A stretch of 64,000 nt of DNA from Diphasiastrum complanatum (lineage: Eukaryota > Streptophyta > Lycopodiopsida > Lycopodiales > Lycopodiaceae). How positions within the stretch are numbered: the stretch's first letter is position 1; each line of letters opens with the position of its first letter. Under the pieces are notes generated by a model that made no database searches, was not told where the DNA came from, and saw only the letters and a program-made list of their open reading frames with translations. A program made the position numbers and the translations under genes. Of this stretch, positions 14,141 through 26,745 are shown in pieces. The stretch covers positions 33,565,874-33,629,873 of the forward strand of contig CM055110.1 in the NCBI GenBank assembly GCA_029204225.1. Direction: 5' to 3'.

Positions 14141-14701
14141 AGATTCTAGTCATAAATCTAGTTCACACTTGTGTAGATTGATCTAACTTAGATCTCACTA
14201 CATACAAACAATCTTTTGGCTTCCATTCACACGTGTGAACATGTTCCACACGTGTGGGATCAGAATGTGAACATTAACCATAAGATTAACAAGTTAGAAA
14301 TGACATTTCAACACTCCTCCTCAATTCTAACTTGGTAAATCCAATGTACATCTATCTACAATACCAAGTGCAAATCTTAACTTAAAAAATGGATCCTTTG
14401 GCAAAGGCTTTGTTAAGATATCAGCAACACACTCTGATGATGGTACATGAAGAAATTGAACATAGTAAAACTAGAGCTAGAAAACAAGATTTATCATAAC
14501 TTTTTGGATACTATTTTGCCAGCTTCTGAAAAAATTGCAATAAGTTTTGCATCTCTTACCCAAATTGCTTGCAAATTGGTGCAAATGAAAGCTAAAACAA
14601 AGATCTATAAGCCTATGGAATCAAATTAGAAATAAAAAATGAGATTTAATGAACTTCACATAGGATCATCATGAATCAAGGATCTATGCTCTGATACCAA
14701 G
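14141..14701 (-). mobile_element. internally deleted Ty1/copia remnant
   Basis: On the minus strand a copia RNase H C-terminus (CVADILTKPLPKDPFFKLR) is followed by a stop, a purine-rich tract (GAATTGAGGAGGAG) and TGTTGAAATG at 14312, the usual start of a 3' LTR. At 14682-14701 the minus strand reads TGGTATCAGAGCATAGATCC, a primer-binding site for initiator tRNA-Met. Only about 390 bp separate the two, so nearly all of gag-pol is deleted. The LTRs are incomplete. Confidence 0.65.
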
Positions 14702-16940
14702 AAATGTCATGTGCCAAATCTAAGCTAATAGCAATTACAATGGAAGTAAAGCTAAGGGCAAGAAAAGTACAAAGCATCCAAGATAGCATATCCATAGAAA
14801 GCTAGAAACACAAGGATCTCCATAGAATCTCAATAGAAATGAAAGAAAGGGTACATAGCAATGGAAATGAGCATGGATTCATGTAGATAAGGCAAATGAG
14901 ACCTAGCAAAGGAAATCCCCATAGCTCATATTCACAAGGAGAAAGCAAAAAGCTCTCACTTGCAAATGAGCCAAAAGATTCACAAAATGATGTCCCTTGC
15001 CTAGTTATAGACAATGCTCTCACTTAGCTTAGCTTAACTATCTTGAGGGATACTTAGCCCTTGCTAAGTATTATTTAAACTACATTGGGCCCTTATTGGC
15101 CTATTATCCTCATTAGTTACTTTGAAGGGCCTAAAGAGGGAACCGCCTTGTTCTTAAGGCTAATAGCTCCTTTTGGGCCTACAAAGCTTACAATGGGTAT
15201 TCCGATGCATTGATAAACACTGATGTACTAGTAGTACATGACACACCATAAAGCATAACCACTTTCAAAATGTCCAGCTAACACCTGCCACCATCCCACA
15301 ACACAAAACCGCACGAGCTAGTACAGTGGAGAAGACAGGTGTCATATTATCCGTGTCCAAAAGAAGCTATATCACGTAGCAACATAAATAATATTTTTAA
15401 ATCATAGTCATGTCTTTCCAAACAGCAAAATGTTTTTTAGCGATAGGCCCTAAAATTACCGTATCAAGGCTTGTGCCATGCTGATCGATTTATGGGAAAA
15501 TGGTCCATATCAGTTTTTTTTGTTTTGAAACATAGTACAAATAGTTTTTAACCGTGTATATTTTAACTAGCTAGAAGACATGTTGTGGACACATGTGCTG
15601 GTGTTAGGGCAAATATATGTCGTTCTAACCCATGTGAACCTTGTTTCGAGAAACAAGTCACGCACTATTGTCCATACTCCTGAGAATATCCATGCTTTCC
15701 TGTCGTATCTCACCATAAATCTAATATGACATCCAAATGAGCAGCATTAACTACAGCCATGAATGGATAGTGTAATTTTGAAAAAACACAGGTTTATCAG
15801 AACTACAAATTCAACCCATGGCATTGAGGACTTCATTATAGATAAGTCATAAATTATAAAAGAGGTTTTTCCGATTTTTACAAGGTATTAGGGCAGAACC
15901 GTGTCGTTCTAATCCTTATGTAAAAACCACGTATCTTACGCATATCCGTGTTGTCTAAGATCGTTATGTCGAAAACCTTAGTAGTGGACAACTTATAAGC
16001 TAGCATCTAAGAATACATCGTAAAGTAGCATAAGAGATACTATTTGTTGTAAAGAGAGTGTATACTTGTTGTGCATCCATTTGTAACATATTATGCATCA
16101 TTCTAAGCCATAATTATGTGAAACAGAATGTAAACTTTCTTTGATCTATCGTTGGACAAGAAGGCAACCTTTCATCAGATCGTTGGACATCAGTAATGCT
16201 TATGTATTATTGTAGCCTAAATAAGCAATCAACAAGATATATGTCATAGATCGCTGGTGAACAGCAAATCAGAGACAGATCCTATGAAATTATCATCTGC
16301 TCCATCGTTGTCCATATAGCGTGAGTACACACATTTAGAAATGCATAAAGATGAATGAGATAGAGCCATCATTGGCCAGCAGACTACTGCAAAGCATGAT
16401 GAGTGTAAAATTTCATGAAAGGTCCATCGCTGGTCAGCGGAACTTCGAACACATAAATGCTTACTACAAATATGCTATGATTACTTATGTGGAATGAGAA
16501 CACTTCCCACATACATCTGAAATGTGATACAACAAACTATAGTCATCAACTAGAGAGATGGTTGCATCAACAAGAGATAAAATGAACCACTTACCATGAA
16601 GTAGAAACCAGAGAAGACAAGCTTGATAGGGCACACTTTTTGCAATGAGCAACATGCTAAACTCTCGTCACACCGTGTTGTGAAGAAACGTCGGTCGAGA
16701 ATGGGTGATATATAGTGGTTTGTGAGGAAGCTTCATGGATAGTGGTATTTTGCCTTGATGGAGAGGCAATAAATCCTATCCATTTGTTTAAGCTAAGCTT
16801 AAGACCATATTAGTGTTTACCTATCAAAACTGGTGGGATAGTGTAGGTTAGGGGTGGTATTGGTGTAGGACCATTAAATTAGAAGTTTTGTTGTTTTTGG
16901 CTTGGTTTGACATAGGGAGGTACCTTAAAGTATAGAAGCG
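14702..16940. other. intergenic, no gene recognised
   Basis: Between 16,140 and 16,440 a motif like ATCGTTGGACA or ATCGCTGGTCAGC recurs about six times at irregular spacing. GGGCA followed by GTCGTTCTAA occurs at about 15,605 and 15,890. No coding potential recognised. Confidence 0.4.
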
Positions 16941-16944
16941 TCAA

Positions 16945-17049
<105 letters not shown>

Positions 17050-17339
17050 TTGCAATTTAAGAGTGTGACACTAATATATACTTGCAATACTGGTTGATTG
17101 TGAGAGCGAGTGAGAGGTTACACAAACTTGAACGTGCACGGTTTTGGTGGAAGTAAAGAAGTTAGAAATAAGCACTTTCAAATTCCAATAGATTTCAATC
17201 ATCCTCTTCTTTGTTGTTGTTGAAACTCACCTCTTTCATTCTAACCAAATCAATAGTGATCAAATGTTCTCTGGAATTGGAATTTAGGTCCACAAATGGC
17301 CCACCTAAGAGAGTTGCATCCAGTATGAGAGAGGATGTG

Positions 17340-18185
<846 letters not shown>

Positions 18186-18386
18186 AATTGGTCGCGAGCA
18201 AAGGTGGCACTAGCTCCTTTGGTAGTAACAACAAGAATCCACTATTGAGGAGAATCCTGGTGAACTATGCGCATCGTCAACACATTCTTACCACTAGTGA
18301 TCGCCTTAACTTGTTAGATTATGCTTAAATAAGCATTGCTTGTGCAAGCAGAGACTATGGATCGAATGGTGTGAAAATTGAAGGTG

Positions 18387-19060
18387 TCTGATTCTAGGGA
18401 ACCCCATACCAAATGGCACATTATTGTGGACACCAATTGCTTACTAGAGGTAGAATATCTCAATGCTCTCAAACAACTGGAAGGGATCAGAGAATTGCAC
18501 ATCATCATTCCCAAGATTGGTGAGGTCACAAGGCTCATGCTTTCCACTTCTTTTTTAATATTTTTCTGAAGGGATCTGTCTAAAATGTGGTGCTTGCAGT
18601 TGTGAGGGAGCTAAATTCATAAAAAGACGAGAAAATCTAAGGAACATAGCTCATGTTGCCCTCAAGTGGATCGCGGACTGCATGGTGAAGCTGTCTGCAT
18701 GGATTCGCATTCTAGTGTGGATCTACAATACACTTGCTATCACCAACAAATGATGATCATATTCTAGATTGCGCTATACTATTCGTAAACTCAGTATTAG
18801 ATGGATAGGTTGTGCTCCTGACAAAAGACACAGCTCTCAACATCAAGGCAATGGCTGAGGTAAAAAAACTCGAATACTAATTTTTTAATGGAATTAATAT
18901 ACCTGAAATGTCAAGAGGATCTTTAATAGTGTTTCTTTTGAAATATCATGGAGCTATCACAAACATGCTTCAGGGACTACTGTAAAAGAATGCAACAAAG
19001 TTTTGTGAATGCCTCCTTGATCCATACTCAGATGATTCTTTGTTGGAGGGTTTGCGGATA
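18387..19060 (+). pseudogene. broken PIN-domain protein gene (PS1/SMG6-like PIN), partial
   Basis: Plus-strand reading gives a PIN-like nuclease N-terminus, KWHIIVDTNCLLEVEYLNAL then LEGIRELHIIIPKI, with the first conserved Asp in VDTN. A phase-consistent intron (18520-18599, donor GTGAGG, acceptor GCTTGCAG) joins it to VVRELN. After a one-base frameshift comes NLRNIAHVALKWIADCMVKL. Then DDHILDCAILF, an in-frame TAG at 18806-18808, and VVLLTKDTALNIKAMAE, the usual C-terminal PIN segment. Finally KFCECLLDPYSDDSLLEGLR near 18,985-19,060. Order and spacing match the PIN domain of plant FHA-PIN proteins such as PARALLEL SPINDLE 1, but no FHA part was found. The frameshift and stop argue for a pseudogene. 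Family identification is by motif only. Confidence 0.65.
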
Positions 19061-19935
19061 TCGAGGCAACCCTAACCCTAGATAACAAGTGAGAGGGATT
19101 TGGCACCCTGCGTGTGTAAGTCCAACCCAATGGTCACATAGTTATTTGATTAATTAGAAGTTAATAAAAGGACTTTAGGCCTTTTTGTGGGAATAAAATG
19201 TTGCAAGGCCTAATAGTCAAGTTAGTGAATAAAAAGGGCTCCCCCCAAAAATTTGAATTTCAAATAATAAGAGAGGTCGAAATTGGCCAATAGAAATTGA
19301 GGCCAAAGCCCTAAAATCTACTATATAGAGTGGTGGATTCGAGTTATTTGGTACATTCACTTTCATTTCAATAAAGCAAGTGGAACCTCTTTTGAATGGA
19401 TATGTAATATCCTTGCTCTTCTTCTTTCTTTCTCCATCTCTCATATTTTCTTTGGATTTGATGTTTGTTGGAGTTTATCTTTATTATACTTTTTGTGAGA
19501 GAAAGAGAGAGAGAGAAGAGTGAGGTCTATCATTATTTGAGTAGTGTTAATTGCTAGTGTTAATGGATCGTAGTGTTAATGGTTAGTGTTAGATGTGGAT
19601 CATAAGCATGTGCTTCATGTGAACTATGCTATCGCTTTCATGGGAATGAATCTCTGCGTGTGTTAATCCTCTTCATTTCCTTTGATGCTTGATATGCTTG
19701 GATCTAGGGTTGAAGGTGGATAGGAAATACCCGCTACATTCTTGTGGGCAGGATCAAGCACAACACTTCGTCATATTTGGTCTGACAAATTTGGGCTTAG
19801 AAACAAATGCAGTAGCAGCACCATATAAAATTCAAACAACACCTCAAAGTCAAGAAGGAAATGAATGATGATGATGGTGCCCTCCGACGTGCAATCTTCA
19901 CATAAAAAACAATCGTGTGATAACTTGCCCCATCA
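19061..19935. other. intergenic, no gene recognised
   Basis: Short GA tract at about 19,497-19,517. Nothing else supported. Confidence 0.4.
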
Positions 19936-19936
19936 T

Positions 19937-20965
<1,029 letters not shown>

Positions 20966-20969
20966 TAGG

Positions 20970-21195
20970 TGCAAATCCAGATTGGTTGCCAAAGATTACT
21001 CTAAAAAAATAGGAATAGATTATGACGAGACAATCGCACGAATGGTGAAGTTTGACTCAATCAAAACTACCCTATCGATCGCAATATCCCAAGATATAAA
21101 AGATGATCATGTTTGACATCGAGAAAACTTTTTAAAATGGGAAATTTTATGAAGAATCTCTAAAATCCAATCATATGATGCAAGAAGGATTTCAT
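20970..21195 (+). pseudogene. Ty1/copia reverse transcriptase fragment
   Basis: Plus-strand frame reads SRLVAKDYSKKIGIDYDETI then MVKFDSIKTTLSIAIS, the N-terminal RVT_2 pattern in which copia elements have RLVAKG, GIDY and the ETFAPV region. Stops follow. No LTR or other pol parts adjoin. Confidence 0.8.
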
Positions 21196-21563
21196 CTACA
21201 TCTATATCATGTAAATACTTTGTGGTCACTACAATTTGTGTTCTGGAATTGTTCACTCATTTGGCATTAAGACATACAATTAGATGGACTTTAACTTGTC
21301 ATATTTCATTTATAACAAATCAATATTTTGTGTAATCATATTGCTCACACATGCATCAATTTGTTGCATTAATTTGTTGCATTTAGAAGGATACACAAGT
21401 GACTAAAGAATTGCAAATGGACTTGTAGAATCTCAATTCTTTACAAGCTCGTTGAAGCTCCAGTTCCTCCTTGCGGTAAGGAGAGAACCCAACCAAATGA
21501 ATGGAGCAAGTGTTAGTTTTTGTTACATATGATTGATGTAAGTTTTGAAGCCAATCAAATACT

Positions 21564-21905
21564 TCAATCTTCAAGCTCATCCATCTTCATAATTGCCATA
21601 AATTCGGCCTCGCTAACTGCACTAAGACATCATAACAAGTCAAAAGCAACAACATGAACGAATGTATACATATATCATTATGATAACCAACTTATTTCAA
21701 TGCAACTCTTCAAACTTGGTTAAACATTTATTGACAAATTCATTGGGCTTTATCAGGAATTTATCTGCAACACATATATACCATCAAACTACTACATTCC
21801 ACAACCCTATCAATTCTATCCAAAGTAGGAAAATTGTAAGCTTCTTGAAAGTCATGGGATATAAACCTTCACCAAGGAATAGAAAACAGTAAGGTTAGGC
21901 AAAAC

Positions 21906-21951
<46 letters not shown>

Positions 21952-23777
21952 CTTTGTTTGAAAGATAAAACATATCTGCCTACTACATTTTGAGATGAGA
22001 AAATTTCATTCTTGATTTTGGGGAAAAAGCACAATGTGAAAATCTTACTTTCTCCATCTCCATCCTTGTCAACTGCACAAAAAAGCCAGCCCAGAATGTC
22101 AGAAGCAGATGTACAAGGCTAATGCTTATAAAATCCATCGTACCGCAGAGGCAGATGATTGGAGGGAAATATTGCAAATCTTACAAATTTTTCTTTTCTG
22201 GCGAATATACTGTGCTTTATGAAGTATGATCCAGAATTGCACATTCCTTTTCTCGATACATGAATGGTTTAGGAGAAAACGAGGACTGGTTGGAATGTTA
22301 CATTCATCAATCATTGCTTCGAGCTCCTCGTCTGTGATGTGCTCACCAAGCTCTCTAGCTATTTTCCTTAGATTCTTGAGCTTATTGTTTTCCAAGGAAA
22401 TCCGGGAAAGTATCAGTAAACGAGCTTTTAGATTGACATTGAAACATCTGTTTCAACCGGACAACTCTATTGATAAACCAGAAGAACGTGACTCATAAAT
22501 ATTTTCAAACTGGAAGCAGATCATTGAGAGCTACTTTATGTCCCACAGAAGCGTATCAGCAGCCTAACTAATGAATCTTGACTAACTAGAAACTGAAAAT
22601 CATACACGGCTGTGCAAGAACATCTTATCAGAGTCCCAAAGGGTTGACACTTGTGTTTTGAAGCGTAAATGCGCATCTATGCATTTTTTACTTTAATCAG
22701 CAAAGAGCTGGTGAATCTTTGCTAGATTTAGATGATTACCGTGATCTTTCCCGATCCATCCTCGTCAAAATATCTGAAGGCCTTAGCAAGTTCCTCATCT
22801 GGATCTTTCTCTTTATATTTAACAGTCACTGCAGAGCAGCAATGTCAGCGTTCTACCCAAAATGCCTTTGAAGCTTTTGTGGTCTCAGAAACCTTCATCT
22901 TCTCAACCATGTGAAAAATGAACAACTCAGTGCCTATTGATAGTAAGAGCTACTTACTAATGTCCATAAACTCCGCCAAATCAACTTCTTCTGTATTGCC
23001 CCTTGAATGCTCTTCCATTAATTTCTTAACTTCTGCTTTTTTAACGTCAAAATCAAATGTCCTCATTGCAACCTGAATCCATACAGGCCATCTCTTCAAA
23101 GAACTGAACGAATCTGAAACAACTGTCCACCGAACTGTTATTTGCATACATTAGCAGTCGATGGATAGCTTGCAAAAATATGACTACTCAGTTCTCGGTC
23201 TAAAGAACCACGTGAAGGTAATCCCTCAACCCTCACGATCCATCTTGAAAAAGAAGCAAACTTAAAGAACTCATGAAGGTAATGCTGTCCTCAACCCTCA
23301 CGATCCATCTTGAAGGTAATAAAAGAACTCATGAAGGTAATGCTGTCTTTAACCTTCACAATCGATCTTGAAGAAGAAGCGGAAAGAATTAGTTTAGGTT
23401 TACAATTTTGCATGTGCATACGTGTATAGGCATAAGGGAATAGACACAAAAAAGGGAGCAGTTACCTTTAGCTCCCGATAAGAAAGCTTGCCCGTCTTCC
23501 TGGCGTCGAAAAGCTCAAACGCCATCCGAATATCCTGCTTCTCAGCCTCACTTATGTCGCTCCGACTTTTCCTGGCAGCAGAAGAGCGAGCAGCAGCAGC
23601 AGCGTGGCTGGGAAACAGCGGAGCTGCTGGGACGAAAGACGAACTCCTGCTGGCAGCTGCTGCGGGCGCAGAAAAGGGTGAGGCGTGTCTGGAGATGGCA
23701 GTGCGAGGAAGATCGGAGGAGGCGGGCGAGAAATGGCGATGGTGGTGCGTGTGCATGACTTGCTCCTGATGCGCCAT
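21564..23777 (-). CDS. centrin, CETN3/CDC31-like EF-hand protein (6 exons, 223 aa)
   Basis: Exons: 23777-23466, 23072-22958, 22828-22740, 22380-22302, 22072-22049 and 21616-21564 (stop TGA). All GT/AG junctions are phase-consistent and total 672 bp. Centrins are small calcium-binding proteins of basal bodies and centrioles, and in yeast and animals also partners of the TREX-2 and XPC complexes. Conserved CETN3-type blocks are YRELKVAMRTFDFDVKKAEV, RNLRKIARELGE-like LKNLRKIARELGEHITDEEL, and EFDKDGDGEISEAEFMAIM. EF-hand 4 (200-211) is canonical. EF-hand 3 (164-175) ends in Asn, as in animal CETN3. EF-hand 1 (91-102) has Arg at loop position 3, and EF-hand 2 (127-138) lacks its first Asp, so probably only the C-terminal half binds calcium. 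The N-terminal extension of about 75 residues is rich in Ala, Ser and His. The fifth exon is a 24-bp micro-exon. A duplicated GA block lies upstream of the ATG. Confidence 0.92.
21911..21946 (+). repeat. (AT)n microsatellite
   Basis: About 36 bp of AT in the last intron of the centrin gene. Confidence 0.95.
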
Positions 23778-23779
23778 CG

Positions 23780-23805
23780 CCAGCAGCCAAAAGAAAAAGC
23801 AAAAG

Positions 23806-23872
<67 letters not shown>

Positions 23873-23893
23873 CAAGCAGCCAAAAGAAAAAGC

Positions 23894-23947
<54 letters not shown>

Positions 23948-23948
23948 C
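23780..23948 (+). repeat. duplicated block plus (GA)n in the centrin 5' region
   Basis: AGCAGCCAAAAGAAAAAGCA occurs twice (about 23,783 and 23,877), each time followed by a GA tract (about 57 and 49 bp). On the gene's own strand this is a pyrimidine-rich CT region just upstream of the start codon, either 5' UTR or core promoter. CT-rich 5' leaders are common in plant genes; a role here is inference. Confidence 0.85.
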
Positions 23949-23949
23949 A

Positions 23950-24985
23950 GTTATATGTCAAGTGAGGAGGACACATTAACTGCTCTTATACTAATAGTAA
24001 TATGGTATGGATCAAAGGTGGGATGATCATCTCTCCCTCTGGGTTTTTGTCGTGTAAGGAGCTGTGAAGGAAAAATGGTCGGTTAGGAGGACCGTGATTA
24101 CAGGCCATCCTAGGGCCTCACACAAAAGTACTATCCATCTCTAGTTGCTACATTAGGTATCTTTCATCGGAGGGTTGGATACTGTCTTGTTTTGCCACTC
24201 CTATGTTAAAAAAAAACAGTAAAAAAAGTTTTCACGCCGTGGAAGGTCACTTCCTTGACCATTCTGTTGTGGGAAGGGCCTACCGCCCTCGATCGAAGGC
24301 CCCTCCCTAGCGGAATGGCCTCGGAGGGCGATTGAAAGGGCGTCACATAGCACATGCACATTCCAGCGATGTGCTATGTGGCAGCTCATCATTGGCTGTC
24401 CACAAGCACAGTGCTGGAATATGCACATGCTATGTGGCAGCCCGTCATTGGCTATTATGGTCCACATGCACATTCCTTTCAAACATTGTCAAGACCATGA
24501 AAAAAAAAATTGAAGACAAAAAAAAAACAAAAACAAAAAAATTGGCTTATTATGTTTTTGGCTCCCCAATGAAGTGGCGCTCCGACAGCCAAAAAAAAAC
24601 ATGTGACTTATGAGGGCGTACATGTGTCAATCAAAGATTTCACCTAAAATGGGGCATCTTGGTGCAGACATGGCAAAGAAGTGAACCATCAAAAGGCAGA
24701 TATAACTTTTAAAACAAGGTGCAACTCACAATAACTTGAAAATCTAGACATGTTATGAAACCTAATTTAGGCAAACACAATTTCTCAATACTTGCTACAA
24801 ATGTTTTAGCTTTCTAGGATCAGGCTCCTGTCTTATTCTGCAAAAATTTACCCAGATGAACAAGTCTCTTCAGTACTCAGCTTCATTCTAGTATTCTTGT
24901 GCATGCCTGGTTGCTTATGCACCCTGAGTATGGCTAGATTTAATAAGTGTGTATAATGCTTAATCTTCAACAGAAGCGTTCTTCT
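23950..24985. other. region upstream of the centrin gene, no gene recognised
   Basis: TGCTATGTGGCAGC occurs twice (about 24,370 and 24,429), each followed by a CGTCATTGGCT-like sequence, forming a short direct repeat of about 58 bp. No reading frame is supported. Confidence 0.4.
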
Positions 24986-24988
24986 TGG

Positions 24989-25150
24989 AGCACTTTGATG
25001 TTTCTTACTTTCCATAAAATAAAAAATATTGCTCTAAAAATATGGTATTATTGCTTTGTTCTAGGCAGGAGCACTTTGATGTTTCTTACTTTCCATAAAA
25101 TAAAAAATATTGCTCTAAAAATATGGTATTATTGCTTTGTTCTAGGCAGG
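24989..25150 (+). repeat. perfect 81-bp tandem duplication
   Basis: Two identical 81-bp units, each starting AGCACTTTGATGTTTC and ending TGTTCTAGGCAGG, at 24,989 and 25,070. Identity implies a recent event or an assembly duplication. The unit is a multiple of three, so one frame reads through both, but no protein is recognised. Confidence 0.95.
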
Positions 25151-25159
25151 TTTTTTTTT

Positions 25160-25934
25160 TTCGAATCTTAACATGTCCGTTTGATCACCAATGTGGATGT
25201 TTGCAAAGAAGAATTCCCAAGTTTCTACTATAAGTCAAGTGTGAGCTGACTTCCTCTGCGCTTCCACAGAGCAGCATCCTTCATTTGTTTTCTTTATCAT
25301 GTTTACCTTTTCTCTAGTACGGAGCCCTTTTGGGGAATCCTTCATTGAAAAATCTTCAGCCAGTGTATTCAATAATATGACCTTTTTTTCCAAATATTGG
25401 CTTCACAGAAGTGGTCCATTCTGTGGAGGTTAGACTGAGACAGGTAAATTCCATTTATAAAGTTGTTCTAGCCTGGTATTTATTACAATTGCAATTTATT
25501 TCCAAGGGCAGCAGCCAAGAACACAGTAAAATTTGTAACAAAATGTTCCAAGCTTAGGCACATTTTGAATAACAAACTTAAATTCTTTCAATAAAATAAT
25601 CATTCAAAAAGGTCTTGTTGAAACTCAATAGAACATTTGGGTCTAGCAAAGCTATAAACAGAAAGGGGAACTGTCTCCCATCTGTTTTATACCTTGCCAA
25701 GTGGCCTGTAAACTACTTCAGATATCTGAGCAACCACCTGCTGAGCACACACATTCCATTTAAGATGAGCACGCTTAATCAGTATCAGCACACTCACCAA
25801 ATTAGCACGTGTAAACAACCAGAATATTTGCACTTAAATTAGCCTTCAAAAAGGAAAGTAATGAATCTTGGAATGCCTAGACTATTATGTTGTTAACGAA
25901 AGAGATACTTATCCACTGCTCCATTATAGAGATA
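25160..25934. other. intergenic, no gene recognised
   Basis: AT-rich sequence without supported features. Confidence 0.35.
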
Positions 25935-26020
25935 AATATCCAAGAGTTGGCTTAGTTGGTTAGCTTGGCATCCAAAGTTTCTTTGGTACTAGATTCAAGC
26001 CCCCCTTGGAAACCAAGATG
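25935..26020 (+). mobile_element. tRNA-like short SINE, copy 3, with perfect target-site duplication
   Basis: Box A-like TTGGCTTAGTTGGTTAGC, core CATCCAAAGTTTCTTTGGT, box B-like GATTCAAGCCCC and 3' CTTGGAAACCAAGATG. It is flanked by identical CATTATAGAGATA at 25,922-25,934 and 26,021-26,033. There is no poly(A) tail between the element end and the duplication. Confidence 0.88.
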
Positions 26021-26033
26021 CATTATAGAGATA

Positions 26034-26745
26034 CAAAGTGCTACGCAACCTGGAAAGTGTACTTTTGCAGTATCCAGAAAATCATCGCTGTGCCTTGTTT
26101 TATTTTATACAAACATAAATAACTGGAGGCTTGGATCGATAATATTCAATATAAAAACTAGATATAGCATGCCTACGAGCATAGGCCTCAGTAATTAGAT
26201 TACAATATAAGACTAACAGCATAAAAATGTGAGCTCTTCTGTTACATAATTATAAAAAAGCTACTGAAATATCTCTCAACAACATAAAGCTTATTTGCTT
26301 GAAGTTTAAACTATGCCAACTTCATTGTACTGTAGAAGGCTACAATAGGTAGTGTCAATCTTAAAGTGCTCCATAAGAAAAGGTGAGCTCATAGAAGAGA
26401 TTCTTCACCTTACACGTGAGTGACAAGGCTAAGGACAAATATTTTGAAGTGTAATGTTCCAGGTCACTTGTACATGTCATAAAACTGAAAAATGTCGATG
26501 CATCTCATAATCACCTCATTTTGGTATACCGTACCTCAAAGCAAAGGAGAAAATAAGTCGTATGTTTCACAATGTACCCAGCATTGATCAACAAATGGTG
26601 ATTGCAGCCATTTTTGTGGGCAGAAACACTTCTTCTAAATGTCCACATCACAAGGACTTTGCCAAAATCGGTTGACAAGACTTGGCCTCTTTGGGTGAAA
26701 AGAGTCGTACAATAAAAAATGTCCTTGCAAGCGAACAACTCAAGA
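26034..26745. other. 3' flank of the CobW gene
   Basis: Directly downstream (minus sense) of the CobW stop codon. It probably contains the 3' UTR, but the polyadenylation site cannot be placed from sequence alone. No other gene recognised. Confidence 0.4.
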
